This document shows, one piece after another, positions 1 to 8,655 of a stretch of DNA of 64,000 nucleotides. The notes beneath the pieces were generated by a model. The model worked only from the letters and a program-made list of their open reading frames with translations. It ran no database searches and was not told the origin of the DNA. This DNA comes from Acidimicrobiia bacterium. Lineage in GTDB: Bacteria > Actinomycetota > Acidimicrobiia > IMCC26256 > JAOSJL01. Both the position numbers and the translations under genes were made by a program. Numbering within the stretch: position 1 is the stretch's first letter; each line of letters begins with the position of its first letter. The stretch covers positions 2,725,937 to 2,789,936 of the forward strand of contig JAOSJL010000001.1 of the NCBI GenBank assembly GCA_027494115.1, given 5' to 3'.

Positions 1-371
1 CCGCGACGGGCCGCCGGGATCGCTTCGGTCGCAGGGAGCAATCCGAGACTCGGAATCGACAGCATGATCGTGCCCATCACGTCCTCCCACGTGGCGCCGA
101 CCTCGTGCGCGAGCTGAGCATGACGTTCCACCGCCGCCGACGCGCGGGCCGACACCGAGTACGCCAGGCGAACGAGTTCGTGGGCGCGCCTGTCGGGCGC
201 GGGAAGCGAGTCGATACGGGCGAGGTAGGCGTTCTGAGCTTCGTGAAGTGCCGGGAAGGCGTCACGCAACGGATCATGGAAGGGAAGGCTCCTGGTCGCG
301 TCGTCGGACACGTCGTCGACCGCTTCGTCTGCAGAATCATCTGCCATGTCGTCCCGCTCGCTGTCCGTCAT
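1..371 (-). CDS. Carboxymuconolactone decarboxylase-like (AhpD-fold) protein, partial at window edge
   Basis: The 3' part lies beyond the left edge; about 123 codons are visible. The ATG at 369-371 overlaps the stop of the DUF35 gene as ATGA, so the two are translationally coupled. After an acidic N-terminus (MTDSERDDMADDSADEAV) comes a helical segment with ELVRLAYSVSARASAAVERH and HEVGATWEDV, the pattern of the carboxymuconolactone decarboxylase/AhpD helical core. The CxxC pair of redox-active AhpD members is absent from the visible part, so a peroxidase role is unlikely. Genes of this kind often sit beside acyl-CoA degradation genes, as here. Family placement is by eye and the substrate is unknown. 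Confidence 0.6.
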   Translation of the reverse strand, partial: MTDSERDDMADDSADEAVDDVSDDATRSLPFHDPLRDAFPALHEAQNAYLARIDSLPAPDRRAHELVRLAYSVSARASAAVERHAQLAHEVGATWEDVMGTIMLSIPSLGLLPATEAIPAARR

Positions 372-781
372 GGCGCTGCCGGCTGGAACACGGGGATCGC
401 GACCTCATCGGCGATCTCCTCGAAGGCGACCTGTAGCGCCATGCCGATCTCGAGGTTCTCACGTTTGCAGCCCGTGATGTTGCTGATCATCCGCGGACCC
501 TCGGCGAGGTCGACCACGGCGGCGACGTACGGCACGCGCTCGGGAAACGGTGGAAGGTCGTTCTGGTGCACGACCGAGAACGAATAGAGGGTCGCCGAAC
601 CCGACGCCTCCACCCATTCGATGTCGGTACTCCAGCACTTCGCGCAGAACGGCCGGGGGTAGAACTGGTGACGACCGCAGGCCGTGCATCTCTGGATGAG
701 AAGCCTGTGCTCACGGGCCGCGTCCCAGTACGGCTGTGTCTCGAAGTCGGGATTCGGGAGATCGAAGCGTGGCGCCGGCAC
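368..781 (-). CDS. DUF35 Zn-ribbon/OB-fold acyl-CoA-associated protein
   Basis: The 137-aa product has a rubredoxin-like zinc ribbon at about residues 31-48 (RCTACG then FCAKCW, a C-x2-C-x10-C-x2-C spacing) followed by an OB-fold segment (LYSFSVVHQN, VPYVAAVVDLAEGPRM, ISNITGC). This is the normal DUF35 layout and length. In known systems DUF35 proteins bind thiolases or MaoC hydratases and are thought to handle acyl-CoA; ChsH2 of steroid catabolism carries such a domain. Here it lies 36 bases downstream of a MaoC gene and overlaps the next gene by 4 bases, which fits a thioester-pathway operon. The partner thiolase is not in the window and may lie to the left. Confidence 0.88.
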   Translation of the reverse strand: MPAPRFDLPNPDFETQPYWDAAREHRLLIQRCTACGRHQFYPRPFCAKCWSTDIEWVEASGSATLYSFSVVHQNDLPPFPERVPYVAAVVDLAEGPRMISNITGCKRENLEIGMALQVAFEEIADEVAIPVFQPAAP

Positions 782-817
782 GTGGGCTCTGGTGGATGCT
801 CGCAGCTCAGTGACGGG

Positions 818-1246
818 TCAACGGCTCGGGAGGGCGGCGACCGCCTCGCCCGAGACCTTGACCTCGCCCTCCTGATTGACGAGCTCGGAGGTGATGTCGA
901 TGAGGTGCTCTCCGTTCTCCTCCCGCTTGGCGGCGACCGTGCTGCGTGCCGTGAGCACTTCTCCGGGCCAGGTCTGCTTCGTGAATCGCACCTTGAAGCT
1001 CTTCAGGTTTCCCACGCCCACGAAGTCGGTGAGCGACCGGCCGACGAGGCCGGCCGAGAACATCCCGTGACCGAACACGCTCGGAAAACCCGCCGCCTGA
1101 GCGTCGGGCTCTACGGTGTGCATCGGGTTGAAGTCGCCCGATGCACCCGCGTACTTGACCAGGTCGAGGCGCGTCAGCTCATGGGACAGCTCGGGAGCGG
1201 TGTCTCCCGCGTCGACGTCCTCGAAGTAGAGCCTCTGTTCGGCCAT
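818..1246 (-). CDS. MaoC-family (R)-specific enoyl-CoA hydratase
   Basis: The 142-aa single hot-dog domain carries the hydratase signature YAGASGDFNPMHTVEP at about residues 32-47, with the catalytic Asp and His of the D-x-N-P-x-H motif, then GFPSVFGHGMFSAGLVGR. The family adds water to trans-2-enoyl-CoA in the cytoplasm. It is upstream of the DUF35 gene on the same strand, and MaoC/DUF35 partners are well known in steroid side-chain and other acyl-CoA pathways. ATG at 1244-1246 gives the expected N-terminus. A 165-base spacer separates it from the radical SAM gene; I see no clear feature in that spacer. Confidence 0.88.
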   Translation of the reverse strand: MAEQRLYFEDVDAGDTAPELSHELTRLDLVKYAGASGDFNPMHTVEPDAQAAGFPSVFGHGMFSAGLVGRSLTDFVGVGNLKSFKVRFTKQTWPGEVLTARSTVAAKREENGEHLIDITSELVNQEGEVKVSGEAVAALPSR

Positions 1247-1411
1247 CTCGACTGATCCTCCCCCGGTGCCCCCGACGCCGCCCGCGTCGTGACGCCTCTG
1301 CTACCTGTTCGCTGACGCTCGTGTCAATTCTCCGGTCCCACAGCGGAGTTCCGGGTATTCGGGGTCGGCGCAGGTACCGACAAAGCGTCGGCGGCCCCAC
1401 GGCGCCACTTC

Positions 1412-3121
1412 CTAGGCCGAGAGCTCCTCGGCCTGCCCCTCGTCGAGCGTGACCTCGCCGGTGTGCGCGTTCGCTGCCGGTACGTCCTTCGCATCCTTCA
1501 CGAGCCCCACCGGGATTCGCACGGGCGCCTTCTTGATCTCCGGCTTGCTCATCCGCGCCCTGCGGCGTTTCCACGAGTAGCGCAGGAGCCCGGTCCGCCA
1601 CACCACGAAACCCGAGTGACCGGGGATCGTGGAGAAGTCGAGATGACGGAGGTGGTCGAGACCGCGCTTCATCATGAACAGCGAGCGCAGGATCCTGCCG
1701 AGCACGGGGTGCATCCTCTGCGGTTCACCGCTCGCTCTGGCCGGCTTGAGAAGGAGGTCGAAGAGCCGGCGAGGGGGACGCCAGAGCGTGAGGAGGTACA
1801 GGAGGAGGTTGGCCCACCGTGGAGGGATGTTGACGTAGTTCGAGGAGATCTCCTCGATGTCGACGCCCTCCTCCTTCATCATCTCTTCGAGCTGGGTGTT
1901 GGGGATGACCTTCAGCGAGAAGACGTTCAGCGTGAAAGGCCGCCGGAAGTTGTAGACGAGCTCGAGCGTGTCGACGACGTCTTGGCGTGTCTCGATCGGG
2001 TTGTCGGTGATGATGTCGTAGGCCGGCGGGATGTGGTCCTTCGGCGCGAACGAACCGGTGACCTCGGCCGCGGCCAGCACCTTCTCGGGCGGGCTCGGTC
2101 GCTTGTAGAAATCGAGAATCCTCTGGGAGCCACTCTGGACGCCCATGCGGATTCGGTTCATGCCCGCCCAGGTGAGCACCTCGATCTTGTCGCGGCGCAC
2201 GTAGTTCGGAATCACACCGTAGACGGCGAACGGGATTCCGACTTCGTCGTGCCAGCGCTCGGCGAAATCGACGAGGTCGTCGTAGGCGATCGCCATGAAG
2301 CTGTCGTCGTGGAAGCACACGGTGCTGATGTAGGGAAAGGCCTCGCGGACGGCCTTGATCTCCTCGACCGCGTACCGGGGGCTGGGGTGGCGGAGCCGGC
2401 GGTAGTTGTTGTCGTTCGCGATGAACTTGGTGTTCCCGCAGTAGGTGCACTTGAAGGGGCAGCCGATCGACCACACGGTGTTGTAGCTCAGGCCGTTGGC
2501 GGTGAGGCGGTCGTTCAGGGTCATGGGCTTGAACCCGTGGCCCGGCGAGTACATGTACTCCGTGCCGGCGTGTTTCGGGAACGGCAGCCCCTCCATCTCC
2601 TCGGAGCTCTGGAGGGGCAGGAAGTCGTTGCGGATGATGTCGTCACCCGAGCGGAACCAGAAGTTGCCGGTGTCGGTGTAGTCGCGGTCGTTCTTCCAGG
2701 CATCGAAGAAAGCCTCGAAGGCGAACTCGCCTTCACCGGTGCAGATCGCGTCGACGTCCGCCCGGATCGCGTCCTCGGGGTGGATGATCGGATGGATCCC
2801 TCCCCAGACGATCGTGGTGTCGGAGCTGATCTCCCGTACGCGGCTCATCACGGCCTTCGTGAGGTCCGCGTAGCCCGTCATGCTGGAGAACCCGACGAGA
2901 TCGCTCGTGGCGAGCTCCTGGGCGATCTCGTCCACGTACTCGGGGGTGAGCACACCGCCGCCGCCCTGATCGCCCTTGAGGGCCGCCAAGAGCGAGCGGT
3001 AGTTGTCGGTCGAGACGAAGTAGGTGCGGGTCTCGGGGTCGAGCCGCTCGGCGTACGCGGCCATCTTGCGAAAGCCGCAGGCCATGATGCCGTCTTCAAG
3101 ACTGACGAGAGAAACCTTCAT
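1412..3121 (-). CDS. B12-binding-type radical SAM protein
   Basis: The 569-aa product starts at the ATG at 3119-3121 (MKVSLVSLEDGIMACGF); the frame is open further upstream but that part has no family likeness. The N-terminal 190 residues look like a cobalamin-binding Rossmann fold (DLVGFSSMTGY, IVWGGIHPIIHPEDA, ICTGEGEFAF). Near residues 220-227 is the radical SAM cluster motif GCPFKCTYCGN (CxxxCxxC), followed by FHDDSFM and MGVQSGSQRIL, typical of the TIM-barrel core. The C-terminal 100 residues are basic and rich in Trp/Arg. Class B members methylate or rearrange unreactive carbons. It lies between acyl-CoA genes and is not an obvious member of a known biosynthetic cluster; the substrate is unknown. 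Confidence 0.85.
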   Translation of the reverse strand: MKVSLVSLEDGIMACGFRKMAAYAERLDPETRTYFVSTDNYRSLLAALKGDQGGGGVLTPEYVDEIAQELATSDLVGFSSMTGYADLTKAVMSRVREISSDTTIVWGGIHPIIHPEDAIRADVDAICTGEGEFAFEAFFDAWKNDRDYTDTGNFWFRSGDDIIRNDFLPLQSSEEMEGLPFPKHAGTEYMYSPGHGFKPMTLNDRLTANGLSYNTVWSIGCPFKCTYCGNTKFIANDNNYRRLRHPSPRYAVEEIKAVREAFPYISTVCFHDDSFMAIAYDDLVDFAERWHDEVGIPFAVYGVIPNYVRRDKIEVLTWAGMNRIRMGVQSGSQRILDFYKRPSPPEKVLAAAEVTGSFAPKDHIPPAYDIITDNPIETRQDVVDTLELVYNFRRPFTLNVFSLKVIPNTQLEEMMKEEGVDIEEISSNYVNIPPRWANLLLYLLTLWRPPRRLFDLLLKPARASGEPQRMHPVLGRILRSLFMMKRGLDHLRHLDFSTIPGHSGFVVWRTGLLRYSWKRRRARMSKPEIKKAPVRIPVGLVKDAKDVPAANAHTGEVTLDEGQAEELSA

Positions 3122-3221
3122 ACGCCCCCGGACCCAGGAAGCTCGCCTGGGCGCTCGGTCAATTCCGCCATTGATCGCCGCCGACCCTGATCGCCGGGCG
3201 GCCGCGGGGCCATGGTAGTCG

Positions 3222-5396
3222 TCAGTCCTTCGGGAGGCCGAGCACACGTTCGCCGATGATGTTGCGCTGCACCTCGCTTGTGCCGCCCGCGATCGTGAGC
3301 TGCCGGTTGAACAGGAACTGGCGACCCCAGATCTCGCCATCACCGTCCATCACGGCACCGTCGGCACCGAGCAGGTCGAGGCCGACCTCCTGGACGAGTT
3401 GATCGTGCTGGACGCCCAGGAGTTTGCGCACGGCCGCTTCGGAACCGCTGGGGTCGGCGCCCCGCAGGGCCGACAGGGTGAGACGGAAGCCCAGGCACGC
3501 GAGCGCGTGACTCTCCGCGACGAGGCGACCTGCCCGTTCGAGCTCGTGCGAATCGTCGCCCATCCCTCGGGACTCGATCAGCTTGAGTATCCCCCGGACT
3601 CCCCGACCGACGGTTCGACCGCTCCCCATGAAGACGCGTTCGTTGGCCAGTGCCGTTCGAGCCGCGCGCCATCCGTCGTTTTCCGCTCCGACGAGGCAAT
3701 CGACCGGCACCATGACGTCGTCGAAGAAGACCTCGTTGAACATGGGGTGGCCGGTCAGCTCCCGAATCGGACGGATGTCGATACCCGGAAGCGACATGTC
3801 GATCATGAGGCACGAGATACCTTCGTGCTTCGGGGCGTCGGGGTCGGTGCGAACGAGAGCGATACCCCACTGGGCACGCTGAGCGAGGGACGTCCACACC
3901 TTCTGGCCGTTCACGCGGTAGCAGCCGCCGTCGCGAACGGCCCGCGTCGTGAGCCCGGCGAGATCGGAGCCCGCTTCGGGTTCGCTGAAGAGCTGACACC
4001 ACTCGATCTCGCCGCGCAGCGTCGGCATGATCCAGCGCTCCTGCTGCTCGGCGGTTCCGTGGACGATGATCGTCGGCAGGGCCCACGAGGCGATCGTGAG
4101 TGTCGGGCGCAGGACCTTGGCCTTGCGGAACTCCTCGTCGATCACGAGCTGTTCCACCGGATCCGCGTCGCGCCCCCAGGGCTTGGGCCAGCTCGGGGTG
4201 AGGTATCCCGCCTCGGCCATCTCGGGCCGCGCCTCGTCGGGTTCCTTGCCTTCGATCGTCGCGAGGAACCCGGTGACCTCCCGACGGTACGTGTCGGCCT
4301 CGGGTGGAAGATCGACGTCGAGGCGACGACGGGACCCCACGGTCGCAAGGCGGGCTGCGCGGATGCGCCACTCGCCGGTGGATCCGAGAAGCCCCCGCAG
4401 GGCTGTGGCCCGCCGGAGGTACATGTGCGCCTCGTGCTCCCACGTGAATCCGATCCCACCGAGCACCTGGATGCAGTCCTTGGCGTTCTCGACGGCCGCG
4501 TCGAAGGCGAGTCCGGCCGCCACCGCGGCCGTGAACCCTCTGGATTCATCATTCGTCGCGCGCGCAGCATCCCAGGTCGCCGCTCGGGCGAGCTCCACCC
4601 GGGCGAGCATGTCGGCGCAGCGATGTTTGACACCCTGGAACTGGCCGATGGGTCGGTCGAACTGATGACGTTCGCGTGCGTACGCAGCGGCAGTGTCGAC
4701 ACACCATTGCGCCACACCAACCGCTTCCGCCCCGAAGAGAACAGCCGCGAGGTCACGCACCGTCTGCGTGTCGAGAGCCGACAACCGTCGATCGTCGGGG
4801 ACGACAGCCCTCTTCACGTCGACCGTCGCCACACGTCGCGTCAGGTCGAGGCTCGGCAACTCCGCGGCGTCGATTTCAGCGGCGTCGAGCACGCACCACA
4901 CCGTCTCGTCGTTCGCCGCGACGGGGGCGATCAGAAGATCGGCCACGTGGGCCGACACAACCGGGCGGGTGCTGCCGCTCACGAGGAGACCGTCGGGCGT
5001 CTCCTCGCCCGTCAGACCCGCGGCGAACGACACCGCGGCGACGGTCTGGCCAGAAGCGATGCCCGACAGGTTCGTCTTGGCCGCGTCGCGATTCCCGCTG
5101 ACCTCGAGAAGAGATGCCGCGAGCACACACGGCAGGAACGGTCCGGGGGCGCACGCGCGACCGAGCTCCTCGGCCACCACCGTGAGCTCCGGAATGCCGT
5201 AGCCGACACCGCCGTGCTCCTCGTCGACGGCGAGACCCATCCAGTGCAGGTCGGCGAGAGCACGCCAAAACCCGGGAAGTTCCTCGGATTCGGCGTCGAG
5301 CAGCTCGCGGGGCACCGCGGACGGACACTCGCCCTCGATCCAACGACGAGCCGCGCCATGGAGCTCGCCGTGATCCTCCGTGACGCCGATCGGCAT
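3222..5396 (-). CDS. Fused tandem acyl-CoA dehydrogenase (two ACAD domains, FadE34-like size)
   Basis: The 724-aa protein holds two ACAD units. The first (about 1-345) has RHQFDRPIGQFQGVKHRCAD and QVLGGIGFTWEHEAHMYLRR. The second (about 365-724) has QLFSEPEAGSDLAGL, VNGQKVWTSLAQ and the C-terminal GGTSEVQRNIIGERVLGLPKD. Such in-line fusions replace the alpha/beta heteromers used on steroid side chains; M. tuberculosis FadE34 is of this type and similar length. The start is the ATG at 5394-5396, two bases after the ferredoxin stop, so the two genes are almost certainly co-translated. It probably oxidises a bulky acyl-CoA to the enoyl-CoA with FAD. The substrate is inferred only. Confidence 0.85.
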   Translation of the reverse strand: MPIGVTEDHGELHGAARRWIEGECPSAVPRELLDAESEELPGFWRALADLHWMGLAVDEEHGGVGYGIPELTVVAEELGRACAPGPFLPCVLAASLLEVSGNRDAAKTNLSGIASGQTVAAVSFAAGLTGEETPDGLLVSGSTRPVVSAHVADLLIAPVAANDETVWCVLDAAEIDAAELPSLDLTRRVATVDVKRAVVPDDRRLSALDTQTVRDLAAVLFGAEAVGVAQWCVDTAAAYARERHQFDRPIGQFQGVKHRCADMLARVELARAATWDAARATNDESRGFTAAVAAGLAFDAAVENAKDCIQVLGGIGFTWEHEAHMYLRRATALRGLLGSTGEWRIRAARLATVGSRRRLDVDLPPEADTYRREVTGFLATIEGKEPDEARPEMAEAGYLTPSWPKPWGRDADPVEQLVIDEEFRKAKVLRPTLTIASWALPTIIVHGTAEQQERWIMPTLRGEIEWCQLFSEPEAGSDLAGLTTRAVRDGGCYRVNGQKVWTSLAQRAQWGIALVRTDPDAPKHEGISCLMIDMSLPGIDIRPIRELTGHPMFNEVFFDDVMVPVDCLVGAENDGWRAARTALANERVFMGSGRTVGRGVRGILKLIESRGMGDDSHELERAGRLVAESHALACLGFRLTLSALRGADPSGSEAAVRKLLGVQHDQLVQEVGLDLLGADGAVMDGDGEIWGRQFLFNRQLTIAGGTSEVQRNIIGERVLGLPKD

Positions 5397-5398
5397 GT

Positions 5399-5608
5399 TC
5401 AGGCGATCTTCTCGCCGTCTTCGAGAACGACGATCGCCTGGGTCGGACACCCCTGAGCTGCCAGGACGATCTTCTCCTTCGGTGCGGCGTCGATCTCCAC
5501 CACGACCGAGATCCCATCGTCGTCCAGGTCGAACACCCCCGGGGCCCAGAACACGCAGTTCCCCGACCCCATGCAGGTCTCACGGTCGATCTTGATCTCG
5601 AGTGCCAC
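5399..5608 (-). CDS. 3Fe-4S-type ferredoxin
   Basis: The 69-aa protein (ALEIKIDRETCMGSGNCVF) has C-x5-C in the first cluster half and CPTQAI in the second, the pattern of actinobacterial single-cluster ferredoxins that usually serve cytochromes P450. The frame is open further upstream, but the GTG at 5606-5608 is preceded by GGAG about eight bases away and gives the normal family N-terminus. It ends two bases before the double ACAD, so the pair looks co-translated. No P450 or ferredoxin reductase is visible nearby, which makes its electron partner an open question. Confidence 0.88.
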   Translation of the reverse strand: MALEIKIDRETCMGSGNCVFWAPGVFDLDDDGISVVVEIDAAPKEKIVLAAQGCPTQAIVVLEDGEKIA

Positions 5609-5717
5609 CGCAGCTCCTCGGTCGGGCCGTTCGTGTCCGGCGTGTGCAGGGAAATGTCGATCAATCGTGGCACAGGGGGCGCTCGACGGCCCAACGCCGC
5701 AGCCGTATCGTGCCGGG

Positions 5718-6827
5718 ATGCCGAAACCCGCCGCACGGACCGCGACGGCGTCTCCTCCCACCGTCGATGCCGATGCGCACGTCAACGAGAATCCGTTTGC
5801 GTGGGTGGACGTCGAGAAGCACCACCCCGGCTGGTTGGGCGTCACCCGGTCGGGTGGCCACGACGTTCTCGAAATCGAGGGCCGTCCCTATCCCCAACAG
5901 GTCGGACGCGGCAGCGGTGTCCCGGTCGATGCCGCGGTCAACCCGGCGGCCGCTGCGGGAGCCGGTGACGTCTCCACCCGAATCGCCGACATGGACGCCG
6001 AAGGCATCGACATCCAGGTGCTGTACGGCGGTCTGATCATCGGCGCCACGGGTCTCACCGATCCCGGTCTCGCCGCTGATGTCTGCACCTTCTACAACAC
6101 GTGGTTGCTCGATGAGATCTGCGCCCACGATCCTGCACGTCTCAAGGCCGTGGCAGCTGTTCCTCTTCAGGATCCGGCACGCGCGATCGTCGAGCTCGAA
6201 CGAGCTGTCGGAGCAGGAGCGGTCGGTGTCACGATTCCCCCCGCCCTCGGCGATCTCAATCTCGACGACGACTCCCTTCTGCCCTTCTTCGAGGCCGCCA
6301 CGGGTCTCGACACGGCTGTTGCCGTTCATGGAGCCCCGGGAATGCACATCCCTCTTCCGGCGGCCGGGCGCTTCGACAACTACGCACAGGTGCACACCCT
6401 CTCTTTCCCGTGCGATCAGATGGTTGCGTTCACCGCACTTGCGATGGGAGGGGTGTTCGACCACCTACCGGACCTACGCGTGGCGTTCCTCGAATCCGGA
6501 ATCGGGTGGGTTCCGTTCTTCGTCGGTCGGATGGATGAACACCACCGCAAGCAACGCGACCTGCTCCCGGACATGGCGTGCAGCGCGTCCGAGCTCATCG
6601 AGCGCGGGCAGTGCTACTTCTCCTTCGAGTGCGAGGAAGCACTTCTCGAGCCCTACGTCGAACACCTGGGCTCTGCCAGCCTGGTCTTCGCCTCGGACTA
6701 TCCCCACTGGGACGGCGAGTTCCCCGGCGCGGTCGATGAGGCTCGGGAACGCACGGCCCCCTTCGGTGACGCCGTGACCGCCGCGGCCATGGGAGGCAAC
6801 GCTCTGCGCCTCTACGGGCTGTCGTGA
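5718..6827 (+). CDS. Amidohydrolase-2 family metal-dependent hydrolase
   Basis: The 369-aa product starts at ATG 5718 (MPKPAARTATASPPTVDADAH). VDADAHVNEN corresponds to the metal-binding strand 1, RIADMDAEGIDIQVLYGG to the conserved region of ACMSD-like decarboxylases/hydrolases, AVHGAPGMHIP carries the mid-barrel His and FASDYPHWDGEFPG carries the C-terminal metal Asp. The fold is a TIM barrel with one metal. Members hydrolyse or decarboxylate aromatic and lactone-type substrates. The gene is divergent from the ferredoxin/ACAD operon, with about 110 bases between the starts that could hold both promoters. The precise reaction is unknown. Confidence 0.82.
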   Translation: MPKPAARTATASPPTVDADAHVNENPFAWVDVEKHHPGWLGVTRSGGHDVLEIEGRPYPQQVGRGSGVPVDAAVNPAAAAGAGDVSTRIADMDAEGIDIQVLYGGLIIGATGLTDPGLAADVCTFYNTWLLDEICAHDPARLKAVAAVPLQDPARAIVELERAVGAGAVGVTIPPALGDLNLDDDSLLPFFEAATGLDTAVAVHGAPGMHIPLPAAGRFDNYAQVHTLSFPCDQMVAFTALAMGGVFDHLPDLRVAFLESGIGWVPFFVGRMDEHHRKQRDLLPDMACSASELIERGQCYFSFECEEALLEPYVEHLGSASLVFASDYPHWDGEFPGAVDEARERTAPFGDAVTAAAMGGNALRLYGLS

Positions 6828-6874
6828 GAGGGGGGTGACCTGGGGTGGGTAACGCGTTCCGCCGAGATCCGCGC

Positions 6875-8626
6875 TCAGGCGGGAAGCAGATCGGCGGCCT
6901 CGTCGGCGGCGAGCGGCGCTGACACGACGAAACCCTGAGCCGCGTCGCATCCCAGCTCTCGGAGGGCAGCGCGCTGCGCGTCGGTCTCAACGCACTCGGC
7001 CACGATCCGAATACCGAGGGCGTGGGCGAACGCGACGGTCGCTCCGATCAGCGCCGATCCGCGACCGTCCTCGACGCCGGCGACGAGGTCACGATCGAGC
7101 TTCAACGCCGCGACCGGGAGGCTCTGAATGTCGCGCAGCGACGAGTAGCCGGAGCCGAAGTCGTCGACGTGCAACTGGATCCCGGTCGCCGCCAGCTGAG
7201 CCATACGGTCGACAGACTGCTCGATTCCCATGAGCGTCGCTTCAGTCACGTCGAAGCGCAGGTTCCGAGCAGGTACACCGCTGTCGGACAGCGCCTGCGC
7301 TACATCGTCGAGAAACGCGGGATTCACCAGCTCACGCGACGAGACGTTGATCGTGAGAGTGACGTTGTCGCCCACCATGTCGTCATCCCTCCAGCGCTGG
7401 AGCTGCGCACAGGCGTCGCGGAGCACGAACCGACCCAGCTCCCCGATGAGGCCCACCTGCTCCGCGAGATGCAGGAACTCCGAGGGTGGGATCAACCCCC
7501 GTGCGGGATGCTCCCAACGCACGAGCGCCTCGAATCCCTCGATCCGTTCGGTGCGCAGATCGACGACCGGCTGGTAGTGGACACGAAGCTCGCCGCGCTC
7601 GAGCGCTCCTCGCAGATCGTGTTCGAGTCGCTCGCGCCACACGCTCTGGCGGTGCATCGCCTCGTCGAAGACAGTCACCCGGCCGCCGCCGCGAGCCTTG
7701 CCGTGGTACATCGCCCGGTCGGCATCGGCGAGCAGTTCGTCGGCATGCGTGTCGCGGTCGCGACCGAACGCCACGCCGATGCTGGCGCCGATGTCGAACT
7801 GGTTGCCGTACACAACGACGGGTTCGGCGAGCGCCGACAGAATCCGGGCTCCGACCTGTCGGGCGTCGGCTGCGTCCTCGCACCGCTGGAGGAGCATCCC
7901 GAACTCGTCACCGCCGAGACGGCCCACGGTGTCCCCGGGGCGCACGCAGTCGGTGAGCCGGCCCGCGACAGCTCGTAGGGCCTCGTCACCGGCCCGGTGC
8001 CCGAACAGGTCGTTCACCTCTTTGAACCGATCGAGATCGATGAAGAGGACGGCGCACCCCGGGTGCGGGGGGCGTTGAGCCTCGTCGAGCGCGTGTCGCA
8101 GTCGGTCGATGAACAGTTCACGACCCGCGACCGCCGTGAGCCGGTCGTGCATGGCCTCGTCGGCGAGTCGCTGCTGCGCGCGCACGCGTGCCGAAACGTC
8201 GTGGAGCGAGACCAGCAGCGCCGGCCGCTCCTCCCACGCCGTCTCGACGGCCTGCATCTCGGCCACGCCGCGCGTACCGTCCCGGTGGTCGATTTCGATC
8301 TCGACGGGTGCTCCGGCGCTGACGGAGTGCGCGAACGTGCGGCCTACGAGCTCGTCGACAGAACTGCCGAGCAGTGCAGCCGCCGCGGGGTTGGCGTGGA
8401 CGACAGTGTGCGAGTCGTCCAGCACCAGCATCCCGTAGGCGTTGCGCGCGACAACGGCAGCGAAGTCGGTGGCCCTGTTGTCACGGCCGAAGTCGATCGT
8501 GACATCGCGTGCCGAACGCACGACCGCGGCGCCCGCGTCCCGTGCGCTCGTGAGCACATCCCACGCAGTGTCACGAACTCCACCCCGAGAGTGGTCACGC
8601 GGATGATTCGACGAGGTGTCGCTCAT
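6875..8626 (-). CDS. PAS-GGDEF-EAL cyclic-di-GMP enzyme
   Basis: The 583-aa cytoplasmic protein has a PAS domain at about 60-165 (NAYGMLVLDDSHTVVHANPA), a GGDEF domain with an intact RLGGDEF near residue 240, and an EAL domain starting EGFEALVRWEHP near 367. The RPGD inhibitory-site motif (RxxD) stands five residues before GGDEF. The EAL side keeps the key residues visible in NVSSREL, DVTEATL, DDFGSGYSSL, LKLDRDL, AECVET and AQGF. Both cyclase and phosphodiesterase activities are therefore possible, with the PAS as sensor. I see no membrane segment. The ATG at 8624-8626 is chosen because upstream in-frame sequence has no PAS likeness. It converges with the amidohydrolase. Confidence 0.92.
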   Translation of the reverse strand: MSDTSSNHPRDHSRGGVRDTAWDVLTSARDAGAAVVRSARDVTIDFGRDNRATDFAAVVARNAYGMLVLDDSHTVVHANPAAAALLGSSVDELVGRTFAHSVSAGAPVEIEIDHRDGTRGVAEMQAVETAWEERPALLVSLHDVSARVRAQQRLADEAMHDRLTAVAGRELFIDRLRHALDEAQRPPHPGCAVLFIDLDRFKEVNDLFGHRAGDEALRAVAGRLTDCVRPGDTVGRLGGDEFGMLLQRCEDAADARQVGARILSALAEPVVVYGNQFDIGASIGVAFGRDRDTHADELLADADRAMYHGKARGGGRVTVFDEAMHRQSVWRERLEHDLRGALERGELRVHYQPVVDLRTERIEGFEALVRWEHPARGLIPPSEFLHLAEQVGLIGELGRFVLRDACAQLQRWRDDDMVGDNVTLTINVSSRELVNPAFLDDVAQALSDSGVPARNLRFDVTEATLMGIEQSVDRMAQLAATGIQLHVDDFGSGYSSLRDIQSLPVAALKLDRDLVAGVEDGRGSALIGATVAFAHALGIRIVAECVETDAQRAALRELGCDAAQGFVVSAPLAADEAADLLPA

Positions 8627-8655
8627 GCCCGGAGCATACGTCGGGCTGGTCTCGC

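Noticed and set aside
1463-3190. Long open frames antisense to real genes (also at 3399-5456, 39200-40888 and 55843-57555)
   Set aside because: They mirror strong genes on the other strand, have Arg/Asp/Val-biased composition and no domain motifs. Long antisense frames are expected in high-GC DNA.
6828-6874. Rho-independent terminators at convergent gene ends (6828-6874, 16285-16297, 24198-24223, 37640-37670)
   Set aside because: No stable GC hairpin followed by a T run could be found by eye at any of these junctions.
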